DNA of 64,000 bases from Bryobacterales bacterium (GCA_020851555.1 JADZCM010000035.1:62001-126000), one strand, 5' to 3'. Counted from the stretch's first letter, positions 1 to 8,765 are shown. Notes: generated from the letters alone by a model not told the origin. Made by a program: numbers and translations.

Positions 1-829
1 TTTCGATCTGGCCCTCAAGAAGAAGCAGGAAGCGGCCATGGCCGCCGGGCAGATCACCGACGATCAAACGCGCGGCCTCAGCGCGCAGCAGCGCGAGGAG
101 CTGGAGAAGGCCATGAAGGAGCGCGCCAGCCAGCTCGCCAAGAACAAGGAGCTTAGCGAGGCCTTTAATACCGGTATGGAGGCCATGAAGGCCAACCAGT
201 TCCAGGCCGCGGTGGATGCGTTCACCAAGGCTTCCGAGGTGGACCCCAAACAGAACGCCGTATGGGGCCAGCTCGCGGAAGCCTACTCCAGCCTGGCACA
301 GCAGAAGACCGGCGCCGAGCAGCAGCAGATTCTGGAGAAGTCGCTGGAGGCTTTCCAGAGAGCCATGGAATTGAAGCCCGACGACGCCGCTTATCACAAC
401 AACTACGCTCTGGTGCTGGTCCGCGCCAAAAAGCTTCCCGAGGCGCAGGCTGCCCTGGAAAAGGCCGCCCAGTTGGATCCGCCCAACGCCGGCAAATATT
501 ACTACAACCTGGGCGCGGTGATGATGAACACGGGGCAGATGGATGCGGCGGGCGAGGCGTTCAAGAAGGCCATTTCGCTCACTCCCAACTACGCCGCGGC
601 CTGGTTCCAGTACGGGCTGTATCTGGTCGGAAAGGCGCAGATCGCCCCCGATGGCAAGATACAGCCGCCGGAAGGCACCCGTGAAGCGCTCCAGGAGTAT
701 CTGAAGCTGGAGCCTGCCGGCTCCAACGCGGAGCAGGCGAAACAGATTCTCGGTTCTCTCGATGCCGCCATCGAGACGCAGTATGTCAACCCGGACGCCA
801 AGAAGCGGCCGGGAGCGAAGAAGAAGTAG
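1..829 (+). CDS. TPR-repeat protein, 5' end outside the window
   Basis: The reading frame is open from base 2 (FDLALKKKQEAA before the first ATG at 38), so the gene starts upstream of the window. The first part is charged and coiled-coil-like (LSAQQREELEKAMKERA). It is followed by at least three tetratricopeptide-type helix pairs with the usual small/aromatic pattern: AFNTGMEAMKANQFQAAVDA, NNYALVLVRAKKLPEAQAAL and YYNLGAVMMNTGQMDAAGEA. The C-terminus is lysine-rich (KKRPGAKKK). TPR domains mediate protein-protein contacts. In this type of genome such proteins often carry an N-terminal carboxypeptidase-like domain, but that part is not visible here. Specific partners are unknown. Confidence 0.85.
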   Translation, partial: FDLALKKKQEAAMAAGQITDDQTRGLSAQQREELEKAMKERASQLAKNKELSEAFNTGMEAMKANQFQAAVDAFTKASEVDPKQNAVWGQLAEAYSSLAQQKTGAEQQQILEKSLEAFQRAMELKPDDAAYHNNYALVLVRAKKLPEAQAALEKAAQLDPPNAGKYYYNLGAVMMNTGQMDAAGEAFKKAISLTPNYAAAWFQYGLYLVGKAQIAPDGKIQPPEGTREALQEYLKLEPAGSNAEQAKQILGSLDAAIETQYVNPDAKKRPGAKKK

Positions 830-874
830 CGCTCTTCGGATTCCCGACCGCTCCGCGGCATAGCGGACCACGGC

Positions 875-1156
875 ATGATCAGGGTCGTCCTCTACCTTCT
901 GATCTCTATCTTCCTGATCACGTTTCTGCGGATCGTTATCGGGATCATCGGCAAGGGAGTCTCCGACCTGGCCGGACCGTCCAAACCCCGGGATTCCTCC
1001 CCGGCCGCGCGGTCCGCCGCCACGGGCGGCGAACTCAAGCGCGACCCGGTCTGCGGGACGTTCGTGGCCCCGTCAGCCAGCGTGAAGAAGACGGTCCGAG
1101 GCGAGGTGCTGCACTTCTGCTCCACCGCGTGCCGGGACAAGTACCGGGAAAGTTGA
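875..1156 (+). CDS. Small membrane protein with YHS-type metal-site domain
   Basis: The 93-residue protein has one N-terminal membrane segment (about residues 3-26, VVLYLLISIFLITFLRIVIG). A short proline/serine linker follows, then a C-terminal YHS/TRASH-like module. That module contains DPVCGTFV and, 24 residues later, HFCSTACRDKY, so three cysteines and a histidine could bind a metal. YHS domains occur in metal-handling and metal-sensing proteins, but no specific metal can be assigned. It starts 45 bases after the TPR gene on the same strand and may be co-transcribed with it. The length and the TM plus YHS layout match small hypothetical proteins common in Acidobacteriota and Proteobacteria. 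Confidence 0.8.
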   Translation: MIRVVLYLLISIFLITFLRIVIGIIGKGVSDLAGPSKPRDSSPAARSAATGGELKRDPVCGTFVAPSASVKKTVRGEVLHFCSTACRDKYRES

Positions 1157-1200
1157 GTGACGAGGTGACTCGGTGACCCGGTGGTTGCCGAACGCGCCCG

Positions 1201-1602
1201 TCACGCGCCAGATGCGCCCCGGATCTCGTCCAGCAGCCCCCTCACCAGCCCCTCAATCTCGTCTCGAACCCGGCGGTAGACCTTCCCGCTCTGGCCGATC
1301 GGGTCGTCAACCGTCCACTTAAGGACAGGGCAGGGCCACTCCCACGGCAGCGGGCAACCGGCCATGTTCACGACCAGGTCAAAGGCTTGCCTCCGCATCC
1401 AGGTCAGAGGCTTGGGGAACTGGTCTCCCAGGTCGATTCGCTTCTCCGCCATGACCTCGCGCACGGGGGGCGCGATGATGCCCGCCGGCATCAGGCCGGC
1501 GCTTTCCACCTCCCAGATTCCCGCCCCCAGGTGACGGGCGAACGCCTCCGCCATCTGGCTGCGGCACGAATTGCCGATACAGACGAACAGGACGCGCTTC
1601 AT
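1201..1602 (-). CDS. Low-molecular-weight phosphatase / arsenate reductase-like protein
   Basis: The 133-residue protein opens with the C-x5-R phosphatase loop (VCIGNSCRSQMAEAF, Cys8 to Arg14) of the LMW protein-tyrosine-phosphatase/ArsC fold. It also has the late Asp region (WTVDDPIG) that carries the general acid in this family. Thioredoxin-linked arsenate reductases and LMW phosphotyrosine phosphatases share this fold. The additional Cys at position 13 and the Cys in NMAGCPLP leave a redox mechanism possible, but I cannot choose between the activities. Its ATG overlaps the pdxT stop (ATGA), so it is the last gene of the pdx operon. No other arsenic gene is nearby. Confidence 0.85.
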   Translation of the reverse strand: MKRVLFVCIGNSCRSQMAEAFARHLGAGIWEVESAGLMPAGIIAPPVREVMAEKRIDLGDQFPKPLTWMRRQAFDLVVNMAGCPLPWEWPCPVLKWTVDDPIGQSGKVYRRVRDEIEGLVRGLLDEIRGASGA

Positions 1603-2168
1603 GGCCTGAGCTTCGCGACGAACAACCGGTGTACGCGCCGGCCGGCGCTGAGTTCGGGGTGAAAGGTGGCGGCCAGGTGAAGGCCCTGTTCCATCAGGAC
1701 CGGATCGCCGTTGTACCGCGCCAGGACGCGCACGCCGGGGCCGGCGGTCCGGACGATGGGGGCACGGATGAAGACGGCTTCCAGAGGGCCGCCCTCTGCA
1801 TCTTCGATGCGGACAACGCGGCTCTGGACTTGCCGCCCGTAAGCGTTACGCTCCACCTCGAAGTCCATCAGCCCCAGGCATTCCTGCTCCGGCCGGGTGA
1901 CGCGGCGCGCCAGCAGGATGGCGCCGGCGCAGGTGCCGAATACCGGCCGCTGCCGCCCAAAACGGCGCAACGGCTCCCACAGCTTCTCGTCCTTGAGCAG
2001 CTTAAGTAGGGTCGTGCTCTCGCCGCCGGGGATCACCAGCCCGTCCACCCGCTCCAGTTCGCCCGCGGTGCGGACTTCGGCGCTCCTGGCGCCAGCATCC
2101 GCCAGAGCCTTGCGGTGAGCTTCGAAATCGCCTTGCAGGGCGAGAACACCCGCCAGCGGAGCGTCCAT
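1599..2168 (-). CDS. pdxT: Pyridoxal 5'-phosphate synthase glutaminase subunit PdxT
   Basis: This class I glutamine amidotransferase makes ammonia from glutamine for PdxS in the DXP-independent PLP pathway. Family landmarks are visible: GVLALQGDFEAH at the N-terminus, the PGGEST oxyanion region, the nucleophile in GTCAGAI, and the His/Glu pair in TFHPELS. The 189-residue length is normal. I chose the ATG at 2168 because its A is the last base of the pdxS stop (TGATG overlap); two GTG codons lie just upstream in frame. The gene also overlaps the downstream phosphatase start by four bases, so the three reading frames are translationally coupled. Confidence 0.96.
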   Translation of the reverse strand: MDAPLAGVLALQGDFEAHRKALADAGARSAEVRTAGELERVDGLVIPGGESTTLLKLLKDEKLWEPLRRFGRQRPVFGTCAGAILLARRVTRPEQECLGLMDFEVERNAYGRQVQSRVVRIEDAEGGPLEAVFIRAPIVRTAGPGVRVLARYNGDPVLMEQGLHLAATFHPELSAGRRVHRLFVAKLRP

Positions 2169-3052
2169 CACCACCCGCGCGTCTGGAGCAGTTCGGAGGC
2201 CGCCAGCTTCGCCACGTCAAGGCCCGGCATGGCCATCCCGAGTTCCTCGCTGGCCTCCAGCAGTTTGACCGGGTCGTTGTAGTAGGTGGCGGCCTTCACG
2301 ATGGCGCGGGCGCGGACCTCCGGATCCTCGCTCTTGAAGACGCCGGAGCCAACGAACACCGCCTCGGCGCCAAGTTGCATCACCAGCGCGGCGTCGGCGG
2401 GGGTGGCGATCCCGCCAGCCGAGAAGTTGGGTACCGGCAGTTTGCCGTGCTCGGCCGCGTACTGAACCAGTTCGAGCGGCGCCTGGAGTTTCTTGGCTTC
2501 GGCGACGAGTTCTTCTTTGCCGAGGACCGTGAGTTGGCGCATCTCCTTCTGTATGGTCCGCATGTGGCGAACGGCCTCCACGATGTTGCCGGAACCCGCC
2601 TCGCCCTTGGTGCGGATCATGGCCGCTCCCTCGGCAATCCTGCGCAGGGCCTCGCCCAGATTCCGCGCTCCGCAAACGAAGGGGACCTTGAAGGCCCGCT
2701 TGTCGATGTGGTGCTCCTCGTCGGCGGGCGTAAGGACCTCGCTCTCGTCTATGTAGTCAACTTCCAGCGCCTCCAGGATACGGGCCTCCATGAAATGGCC
2801 GATGCGGGCCTTGGCCATCACGGGGATGTCCACGGCCTCCATGATTTCGCGGATCTTGCGCACCGGCGCCATGCGCGCCACGCCGCCTTCCTTGCGGATG
2901 TCGGCCGGGACGCGCTCCAGGGCCATGACCGCCGCCGCCCCGGCCCGCGCCGCGATCAGCGCCTGCTCGGCGTTGGTCACGTCCATGATCACGCCGCCTT
3001 TCAACATCTCGGCCAGGCCGGTCTTGACCCGGAACGTGTCGTCCATGTACAT
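2168..3052 (-). CDS. pdxS: Pyridoxal 5'-phosphate synthase synthase subunit PdxS
   Basis: PdxS condenses ribose 5-phosphate, glyceraldehyde 3-phosphate and PdxT-derived ammonia to PLP on a TIM barrel. The sequence has the hallmark start [19 protein letters not shown], the active-site lysine in MAKARIGHF (Lys81 from this start), the [15 protein letters not shown] stretch and the phosphate-binding [11 protein letters not shown]. Three in-frame ATGs lie close together (3064, 3052, 3046). I give 3052 because GGAGGAG sits just before it and the product is 294 aa, the usual size. A short hairpin (3071-3088) precedes it. The stop overlaps pdxT. Confidence 0.97.
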   Translation of the reverse strand: MYMDDTFRVKTGLAEMLKGGVIMDVTNAEQALIAARAGAAAVMALERVPADIRKEGGVARMAPVRKIREIMEAVDIPVMAKARIGHFMEARILEALEVDYIDESEVLTPADEEHHIDKRAFKVPFVCGARNLGEALRRIAEGAAMIRTKGEAGSGNIVEAVRHMRTIQKEMRQLTVLGKEELVAEAKKLQAPLELVQYAAEHGKLPVPNFSAGGIATPADAALVMQLGAEAVFVGSGVFKSEDPEVRARAIVKAATYYNDPVKLLEASEELGMAMPGLDVAKLAASELLQTRGW

Positions 3053-3070
3053 GCTCTCCTCCATTCTCTC

Positions 3071-3088
3071 CGCAGGCCGGAGCCTGCG
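3071..3088. repeat. Short hairpin between pdxR and pdxS
   Basis: CGCAGGC and GCCTGCG form a perfect 7-bp stem with a CGGA loop in the roughly 40-base gap between the pdxR stop and the pdxS start. The stem core CAGGC/GCCTG matches the first hairpin of the repeats at 38041 and 40105. There is no T-run, so it is not an obvious terminator. Confidence 0.55.
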
Positions 3089-3094
3089 CGCTAC

Positions 3095-4573
3095 TCAGAC
3101 CATCGCAGGAGCAGGCTCGGCGCGCCTGGGCGCCCCGAGCCTCTCCAGTTCACTCGAAAAGACCTTCCCCAGCACGGCCACTCCCCTTCGGATCTTCTCC
3201 GGGGGAAGGCCGGCAAAACTCAACCGCAGTCCGCCCGGCTCCCGGCGCGCCACCTCGAAGTAACGGCCGGGCAGGTAGGTCACGCCCTCGCGCTCCGCTC
3301 TGGAAAGCAGATCCAGCGAATCCAGGGGCGCCGGCAGGCGGACCCACAGGTTCATGCCGCCTCGCGGCCGCGTGAATCGCGTGCCCGCGGGCAGGCACCG
3401 CTCGCAGGATTCCAGTGCCGCCGCCAGGCAGTCGGCGCCGGCGGCCAGCACACGCGCTTGGTGCTCCGCCAGGCGGCCGGACTCGGCGAACTGAAGCAGG
3501 ACGGCCTGCGAGAGGTGGTCCGTGTGGAGATCGACGAGTTGTTTCGCCTCCGTCAGCAGTGCAATCAGGGCGCTCGGAGCCGTAATCCACCCGACTCTCA
3601 GGCCGGGGAAGGCCACTTTCGAAAAGCTCCGCAACAGCACCGTGCTGCCGGAGCGATCCAATTGCTTGAGCGGGGGTAGGGCTTCGCCTTGGTAGCGCAG
3701 TTCTCCGTAGGAGTCGTTCTCCACCAGTACGGCGCCGGCCTCGCGAGTCCTCTCCAGTATGGCCTCGCGCGCGTCCGCCGGGAGGGTCGTCCCCGTGGGG
3801 TTGTGGAAATTCGGCGTGATCACCACCAGGCGGGGTTTCTCCCGGACCAGGGCGCGGCCGAGAACGTCCGGGCCGGCGCCGTTCGGCCCCACCGGGATGC
3901 CCACCAGCCGGGCTCCGGTACGAGCCATCGAGTGCTTCACGCCCGGGTAGATGGGATCTTCCACCAAGACAACGTCGCCGGGGCGCAGCAGAACCCGCCC
4001 GACCAGGTCCAAACCCTGCTGACAGCCGTTCGTGATCAGGATCTCGTCCTGCGGGTGCAGGGTTCCGTCTTGCGCGCCTCGCGCCAGAAGGTACTCACGG
4101 AGGGGGGGGTATCCGCTTGGAGATCCGAGCTGTAGTATGGCCGCGGCGCGCGGCCCCGCCAGCGCCTCGCCGCACGCCGCCCGGAACTCTTCCAGCGGAA
4201 AGAGATCCGCACAAGGACTGGAGGTGGCAAAGCTGATGGCGGCCTCCGATGCGTGGGTAAGCGGCGCCGGGAGACGTTCAGGCCCGTCCAGAACCTGGTC
4301 CCAATCCAGACCGGGCCTGCCCGTTCCGGCATCTCCGATCACGAAACTGCCGCGGCCTACGTGACCCTGGATGAGCTCCTCCGCTTCCAGCAGGGAGTAG
4401 GCGGCCGAAACGGTCGCTCGGTTCAATCCAAGCAGGCCAGCCATTCCTCGCGTGGAGGGCAAGCGTTCTCCGGAGGAAAGCCGGCCGGACTCAATCCAAT
4501 CCTTAAGTTGTATATAGAGTTGCCGGTAGAGCGGCACCTCTGAGGCCGAATCGATCTGAGGCCGTGGGAACAT
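3095..4573 (-). CDS. pdxR: MocR-type GntR/aminotransferase regulator, probable PdxR
   Basis: The 492-residue fusion has an N-terminal GntR winged helix (about residues 10-80: VPLYRQLYIQLKDWIESGRL, then SGERLPSTRGMAGLLGLNRATV) and a C-terminal fold-type I aminotransferase domain. The PLP lysine motif SFSKVAFPGLRVGW is present. MocR-family PdxR proteins sense PLP and control pdxST. Placement 30-40 bases upstream of pdxS on the same strand supports this role. Most described pdxR genes are divergent from pdxST, whereas here the regulator is the first gene of the same operon, so it would control its own transcript. Start ATG 4573 gives a full-length DNA-binding domain. Confidence 0.88.
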   Translation of the reverse strand: MFPRPQIDSASEVPLYRQLYIQLKDWIESGRLSSGERLPSTRGMAGLLGLNRATVSAAYSLLEAEELIQGHVGRGSFVIGDAGTGRPGLDWDQVLDGPERLPAPLTHASEAAISFATSSPCADLFPLEEFRAACGEALAGPRAAAILQLGSPSGYPPLREYLLARGAQDGTLHPQDEILITNGCQQGLDLVGRVLLRPGDVVLVEDPIYPGVKHSMARTGARLVGIPVGPNGAGPDVLGRALVREKPRLVVITPNFHNPTGTTLPADAREAILERTREAGAVLVENDSYGELRYQGEALPPLKQLDRSGSTVLLRSFSKVAFPGLRVGWITAPSALIALLTEAKQLVDLHTDHLSQAVLLQFAESGRLAEHQARVLAAGADCLAAALESCERCLPAGTRFTRPRGGMNLWVRLPAPLDSLDLLSRAEREGVTYLPGRYFEVARREPGGLRLSFAGLPPEKIRRGVAVLGKVFSSELERLGAPRRAEPAPAMV

Positions 4574-4626
4574 CGGTTTGGGCTGCCATTCACCATACCA
4601 CAGTGAGCCACTAAAATGTCAATGGC

Positions 4627-6396
4627 CTAGCGTTGGGGATCAGACGGGTAGGCCGACAGGCGAGGGGGTGTCTCGTCCGGTTCCATCAGCCAGGCCTTTC
4701 GACCCGCGAAATAGGCCAGAAGCTCACGGTTGTGCGGTTCATCCATCTCGTGCGCCCAAACGACCTTGGCGCGGTCGATGTCGGCTCGATTGTAGACCCA
4801 CTCCTCGAACCAGTTGTGGCGTGGAGAGTAGCGGACCAGCACCAGGTGACGCCCGTCCAGTTGCTCCAGTTGCCGCAACACCGCCGCCCGTTGGAGATTC
4901 CCAGGGGGAGCGTTGTACCAGGCTGCGGGATGGTCCTGCGTGAGGAACCGGCTCAGCGGCTGGGCGGCCAGCCGTACGCCTGCCATGGCCAGGCAAAGCG
5001 CCGGGATGCCGAGCGTCGCCAGTACGGCGGGACTCCGCCGCCCGCGGGCGAACCGCACGTGCCGGAGGGACTGGAGGACCAGGGCGTAGATCAGAACGGT
5101 GGCGGGGGCGGCATAGTGAGGATAAAACCAGATGTTCGCGGCCAGGCCCGCCGCGCAGACGGCGCCCGTGACTGCCAGAAACCGGGTTCGCCGGTCACGC
5201 ACAACCGGGTAAGCCGCGACCAGCGGCACGGTTAGAGCCGGACCAAGGAAGAACACCCAGAATACGCCGAGATTGCCGGCTCCGTTGGCCAGAAACCCGG
5301 CGAGGCTGCCGGCGGCCTCCGCGCGTTGCTTCTGCCAGCGGACGTAGAAGTCGTTCATCGATGCGTGGCGGTAATTCGCGTCCGCCGGAGGAGGATCCCA
5401 CACGAAGTACCGCCCGCCGGGGTAGGCCTCCCGGTTTACCTGGTAGGGCATGCGGAGCGGGTCTCCGGTGACGCGCCAGTTGTAGTAGCCCAGGGCCGCC
5501 GCGGCCGCCAGCAGCACGACGCCCGCGGGACCGAGTGTTCGCTGTCTGCCGCGCGTCCAGGCTACCGCCGCCACCGATGCGGGGATACAAAGCAAAAGCC
5601 CCTCGTAAGGCCGGCTGGCCGCCAGTAGGCCGGCTCCGAACGCGAGCAGAGCGGCATGAATCGCGCGCGGGCGCCGCCGGATGCGCGCCAGTGCGCCGAG
5701 CACGAGGGCGCCGCCGATGGCCGCGACGGCCCCGCCCCAGTAGCTGCCCGCCCAGTAGCTGAACAAGCCCAGCCGCAGGACGGCGAGGAGTCCGCCGAGA
5801 AAAGCCCAGAGCGGCGGCAGCCACCCTTGCAGCATCCAGCAGAGCGCCGCGCACATCAGCCCGGAACTCAGCCAGACGCCCCACCATGGCCGCCCGAAGA
5901 GCGTCTGTCCGAGCGCCAGCACCATCCCCTGAGCCGGCGGATACATGGACGCGTAGGTCGGGTGCTGGTTCACGTGCATGGTCTCGAAGTGAACCCACAT
6001 GGGGTGGGGAGGGTTCGCCAGGTGGCCCGAGGCGAAGGTGTCGGCGGCGAGCAGGTAGCTGAACTCGTCGGAGATTCCCGGTTCGGGGGTTGGAAGTAGT
6101 AGCGCCAGGGCTGCGCGGCCGGCCAGGGCCAGCACGCCCACCGTGGCCACGGCCAGTCCCCGGCGGCGGGAGAAGCCGGAGAGCCGCCGCTCCCATCGGA
6201 GCCAGCGGGGAGCGGCGGATTGTCGCGTCAGCAGCGCGCGTCGCACGAGCAGCAGCACGAGGACCGTCTCGACGTAGAACGGCGAGTACCGGATCAGGTG
6301 CGCGAGCAGACGGCCGGCAGTGTCACTCAAGGGCGCCGCCAATAGGGCCGGGAGGCTGGTTAAAGGGCCCTCCACGGGCCAGGAAAGCTGTCCCAC
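4627..6396 (-). CDS. GT-C-type (ArnT/GT39-like) membrane protein
   Basis: This polytopic membrane protein of up to 589 aa has many hydrophobic segments. An acidic motif in the first external loop (GISDEFSYLLAADTF) corresponds in position to the catalytic Asp/Glu of lipid-linked-sugar-dependent GT-C glycosyltransferases. A soluble C-terminal segment ends with the pattern LVLVRYSPRHNWFEEWVYN, typical of this group. Such enzymes move sugars from polyprenyl-phosphate carriers on the outer face of the inner membrane; the substrate here is unknown. The start is uncertain: the GTG at 6396 gives a hydrophilic tail before the first TM. It is 54 bases upstream of pdxR on the same strand, but no functional link is evident. 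Confidence 0.75.
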   Translation of the reverse strand: MGQLSWPVEGPLTSLPALLAAPLSDTAGRLLAHLIRYSPFYVETVLVLLLVRRALLTRQSAAPRWLRWERRLSGFSRRRGLAVATVGVLALAGRAALALLLPTPEPGISDEFSYLLAADTFASGHLANPPHPMWVHFETMHVNQHPTYASMYPPAQGMVLALGQTLFGRPWWGVWLSSGLMCAALCWMLQGWLPPLWAFLGGLLAVLRLGLFSYWAGSYWGGAVAAIGGALVLGALARIRRRPRAIHAALLAFGAGLLAASRPYEGLLLCIPASVAAVAWTRGRQRTLGPAGVVLLAAAAALGYYNWRVTGDPLRMPYQVNREAYPGGRYFVWDPPPADANYRHASMNDFYVRWQKQRAEAAGSLAGFLANGAGNLGVFWVFFLGPALTVPLVAAYPVVRDRRTRFLAVTGAVCAAGLAANIWFYPHYAAPATVLIYALVLQSLRHVRFARGRRSPAVLATLGIPALCLAMAGVRLAAQPLSRFLTQDHPAAWYNAPPGNLQRAAVLRQLEQLDGRHLVLVRYSPRHNWFEEWVYNRADIDRAKVVWAHEMDEPHNRELLAYFAGRKAWLMEPDETPPRLSAYPSDPQR

Positions 6397-6430
6397 GCAC
6401 TTCGCGGATGGATGGCTCTCCGCCGCGGGG

Positions 6431-6446
6431 CAGGCGTCCTCGCCTG
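6431..6446. repeat. Short CAGGCG/CGCCTG hairpin
   Basis: CAGGCG-TCCT-CGCCTG is a perfect 6-bp stem in the 88-base gap between two minus-strand genes. Together with the preceding GCGGGG it resembles the GGGGCAGG-type hairpins of the array at 38041. It may be a degenerate single copy of the same dispersed element. Confidence 0.4.
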
Positions 6447-6483
6447 AGAATAGCGGGTGCGGAGGCCTTCTTCAGCATCCCGG

Positions 6484-7608
6484 CTAGGCGTCAACGGTCG
6501 TGGGGTCGACCGGCGTCGTCCACCCCAGGGTCGGCGGGAGTTCCTCCATGGGCCCTTGCCACCGCAACTGGAGTTCGATGTCGGGGTGCAGGCGGTATTC
6601 CTTCCTGACGGAGGCAAGCTGTGCGCCGCGGATGTCGATTTTCGCCAGATCCCACTGTCCGACGCCGCTCTCGCCGCAGTACTTGAGCCAACCCAGCCAC
6701 TCGTGGTTGACGCCCATGGCTTCGGCCCCGACGCGATCAGCGGCGACGTAGTCCGTGGAGGCGATGGCCACCCTGGATTCCACCAGCCCGCCATTCTGCC
6801 TCCCCTCCCAGCCGTCGATGATCGTGGCGCCCCAGAACGGCTGCAAGCGCGCCGCCGTGACGTAGATGTTGTAGAGACTCTGGCGTATGCCCGCATGATA
6901 GCGGCGCTTGTCGAGCCACATCCGGCCCGCCATGGCCTCCGCCGCGGTCTGGTGCAGCGGCGCGCCCAAGACCATGTTCTTAACGGCCAACGTCACCACC
7001 GCGATGTTGTGGACCTTGAAACACGCGGCTCCCAGGATGTAGGCGTCGGGGTCGAAGAAACGCGCCGCCAGCCGGGCCGGGACCACGTGCAGGTGATAGT
7101 CGATAAGAGGCTGGACCACGTACTTCGCTTCTTCGTTGAGGTCGACCAGGCTGACCTTCATGTCCCTGTACTCTTTGGTCAGTGCCGGGAAACCCGCGCG
7201 TTCCATCCACTGCATGGTGTCCCCGGTCGACGATTCGGCGATGACCACCGGACCCTTGAAGCGCGGCTGGAGGTAGTCCAGTATTCCGCGCAGCGCGTCT
7301 ACGTGCGTTGTGCCGAGCGCGTTCGGCTTGATGAGGACGTACTTCTTGGTTGCAAGTTTGGGCCGGATCTGTTCGTCGATCGCCTGGAGGGCCTCGGTCA
7401 CGTTCTTGCGCCGGCTGTCGCCGTTCGAAATTGAGACGACCGCCCGCTGGTTGTTAGGCGGGAATCCTTCGGGGTGCGGCGCCGTCAGGCGCGGCCGGTC
7501 CTTGGCTTCGCCCGCCAGGTTCACGTTCTGCGCCTCCGCGCGGCGGGCGCGTAGGATGGCGGCGGCGGCGGCCGTCGCAATCTGAAAGATGCGCCTTCTC
7601 CCTAACAT
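6484..7608 (-). CDS. Tat-exported DUF362 protein
   Basis: The 374-residue protein starts with a Tat-like signal (GRRRIFQIATAAAAAIL), so it is probably exported folded. The body carries DUF362 features: KKYVLIKPNALG, the VVIAESSTGDTMQWME block, an AACFKVHNIAVVTLAVKNMVLG-type segment, and an ASTDYVAADRVGAEAMG segment near the end. DUF362 is a widespread domain without a firmly established general activity; some members bind iron-sulfur clusters, but no cysteine cluster is visible here. The ATG at 7608 is preceded by AAGGGAAG. It is likely transcribed from the promoter-like site at 7671-7699. A second DUF362 gene lies at 54800. Confidence 0.88.
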   Translation of the reverse strand: MLGRRRIFQIATAAAAAILRARRAEAQNVNLAGEAKDRPRLTAPHPEGFPPNNQRAVVSISNGDSRRKNVTEALQAIDEQIRPKLATKKYVLIKPNALGTTHVDALRGILDYLQPRFKGPVVIAESSTGDTMQWMERAGFPALTKEYRDMKVSLVDLNEEAKYVVQPLIDYHLHVVPARLAARFFDPDAYILGAACFKVHNIAVVTLAVKNMVLGAPLHQTAAEAMAGRMWLDKRRYHAGIRQSLYNIYVTAARLQPFWGATIIDGWEGRQNGGLVESRVAIASTDYVAADRVGAEAMGVNHEWLGWLKYCGESGVGQWDLAKIDIRGAQLASVRKEYRLHPDIELQLRWQGPMEELPPTLGWTTPVDPTTVDA

Positions 7609-7670
7609 GGCTTCCCTTCTCTCTCGTGGGACAAACCGCCGGATCCTCCGGCGATTCGCCCGGTGCGTCT

Positions 7671-7699
7671 ATTGTGCAGCAGCCTCGGGACAAAGTCCA
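7671..7699 (-). promoter_or_regulatory. Candidate promoter for the DUF362 gene
   Basis: Reading the minus strand, TGGACT (7699-7694) and CACAAT (7676-7671) are separated by 17 bases; each matches the sigma-70 consensus at 4 of 6 positions. Transcription would begin near 7664, giving a leader of about 56 bases with a 7-bp hairpin (CGCCGGA/TCCGGCG, 7637-7653). The rest of the 297-base gap 7609-7905 shows no gene. Confidence 0.35.
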
Positions 7700-7905
7700 G
7701 TACGGAATTCCAGGGACGGACGATGCAATCCCCGAGCCGCGAGGCGTCCAACGGCGTCCACCGCAACGGAACTGGGGGACCGCGCCGCCCGTCCCCGGGA
7801 ATGGGGCTGGAAAGGCCGGCCAAAATCGTCGGGAAAGGGCTGCCGGCCGGGCGCACTCCTCGGGACGCGGGTGGCCTCACACAGGCCGCCGACTCCTGGA
7901 GCAGG

Positions 7906-8295
7906 CTACTTCAGGGGCGAGAAATCGGTTGGCTCCACGAACTCCGATTCGATCTTGTCCACGATCTTCCCGTGTTTCGCCTCGAACTCGGCGCGCACCT
8001 TGAGCCATTCCGGATCTTTGTGGAAAGCCTCCCACCGGTCCTTGGCGGTCTCCCGGTCGGGGAAAGCCAGCATGTAAATGAAGGTGTCCTGGGAGCGCGG
8101 CGGGTCCTGCGGAACCCAGTATCCGATCACTTCGAGGCCGTGTTTCTTGAAAAGCGCCACGCTGTGGTCCCGGAACAGCGCCTTTACATCCGCCATCTTC
8201 TGGGAGGTGGTGTAGGTACGGATCTCGAAAACCCGGGCGTGCAAGGCCGGCAGCGCCGCCGCCAGAAAGACCGCAACAGCCAGACCACGAAACAT
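7906..8295 (-). CDS. Secreted NIPSNAP-family protein
   Basis: From the ATG at 8295 the product is 129 aa, with a cleavable signal (MFRGLAVAVFLAAALPALHA) followed by the NIPSNAP opening FEIRTYTT. The ferredoxin-like dimeric alpha/beta barrel pattern continues (ALFKKHGLEVIGYW, FIYMLAFPDRETA, EWLKVRAEFE). NIPSNAP domains bind small molecules or form dimers, and no bacterial reaction is established. Secreted versions with this signal are common in Acidobacteriota. A TTG start at 8325 is possible but would put ten extra residues before the signal peptide. It is separated from the downstream DUF362 gene by about 300 bases, so it is probably a separate transcript. Confidence 0.88.
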   Translation of the reverse strand: MFRGLAVAVFLAAALPALHARVFEIRTYTTSQKMADVKALFRDHSVALFKKHGLEVIGYWVPQDPPRSQDTFIYMLAFPDRETAKDRWEAFHKDPEWLKVRAEFEAKHGKIVDKIESEFVEPTDFSPLK

Positions 8296-8462
8296 GCGAC
8301 GAGGGTACCACACCTGGCCCAACACAAGCGGTGTGGTGGTTTCGGGCCAGGCATGGAGGCGCGTTGCGGAGCTGTCAAGCCTGGATTATCAGTAACTTCA
8401 AGTCTGGCCGGAGACGTGCCTAACAGGAGGCGAGTCCGGCAGGGACGGAACGGAGGCCGACG

Positions 8463-8765
8463 ATGAAGAAGCTGATTGGAACCGGGATTTTCGCTTTGGC
8501 GCTCACCACGACGGCAGGCTGCGCGGCGCGCGGCTTCGCCCGCTTCGGCCCGCCCCCGCCGCCGCCTCCGCCGTACGCAGCCAGGGCGGCACATGCACGT
8601 GCGGGGAGAGTGTGGGTGCCCGGCTACTACCAGTGGACGGGACGCCGCTACCGGTGGGTGGAGGGGCGCTGGGTCCGACCCCCGCGTCCGGGCATGGTTT
8701 GGGTCCCGGGCTACCGGGAACACCGCCGGGGCGTCTACGTGTGGGTTGAAGGACACTGGCGATAG
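8463..8765 (+). CDS. Small lipoprotein with YXWQ-type Tyr/Trp repeats
   Basis: The 100-residue product has a lipoprotein signal (MKKLIGTGIFALALTTTAGC, lipid-accepting Cys20), a run of eight prolines, and two copies of a Trp/Tyr-rich unit: VWVPGYYQWTGRRYRWVEGRW and VWVPGYREHRRGVYVWVEGHW. The WVPGxY...WVxGxW pattern is that of YXWGXW/YXWQ repeat proteins, thought to sit at the cell envelope. Its function is unknown. GGAGGCC about 5 bases before the ATG is a good ribosome site. It lies between divergent neighbours, so it is probably monocistronic or leads into the GT2 gene 63 bases downstream. Confidence 0.82.
   Translation: MKKLIGTGIFALALTTTAGCAARGFARFGPPPPPPPPYAARAAHARAGRVWVPGYYQWTGRRYRWVEGRWVRPPRPGMVWVPGYREHRRGVYVWVEGHWR

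Noticed and set aside
2375..3679. 434-codon plus-strand frame across pdxS and pdxR
   Set aside because: pdxS and pdxR on the other strand have full catalytic motifs; this frame has none.
7609..7905. A small RNA or gene in the 297-base gap
   Set aside because: No coding frame with a start, ribosome site and family pattern, and no tRNA-like fold was seen; only a promoter-like site and a short leader hairpin.
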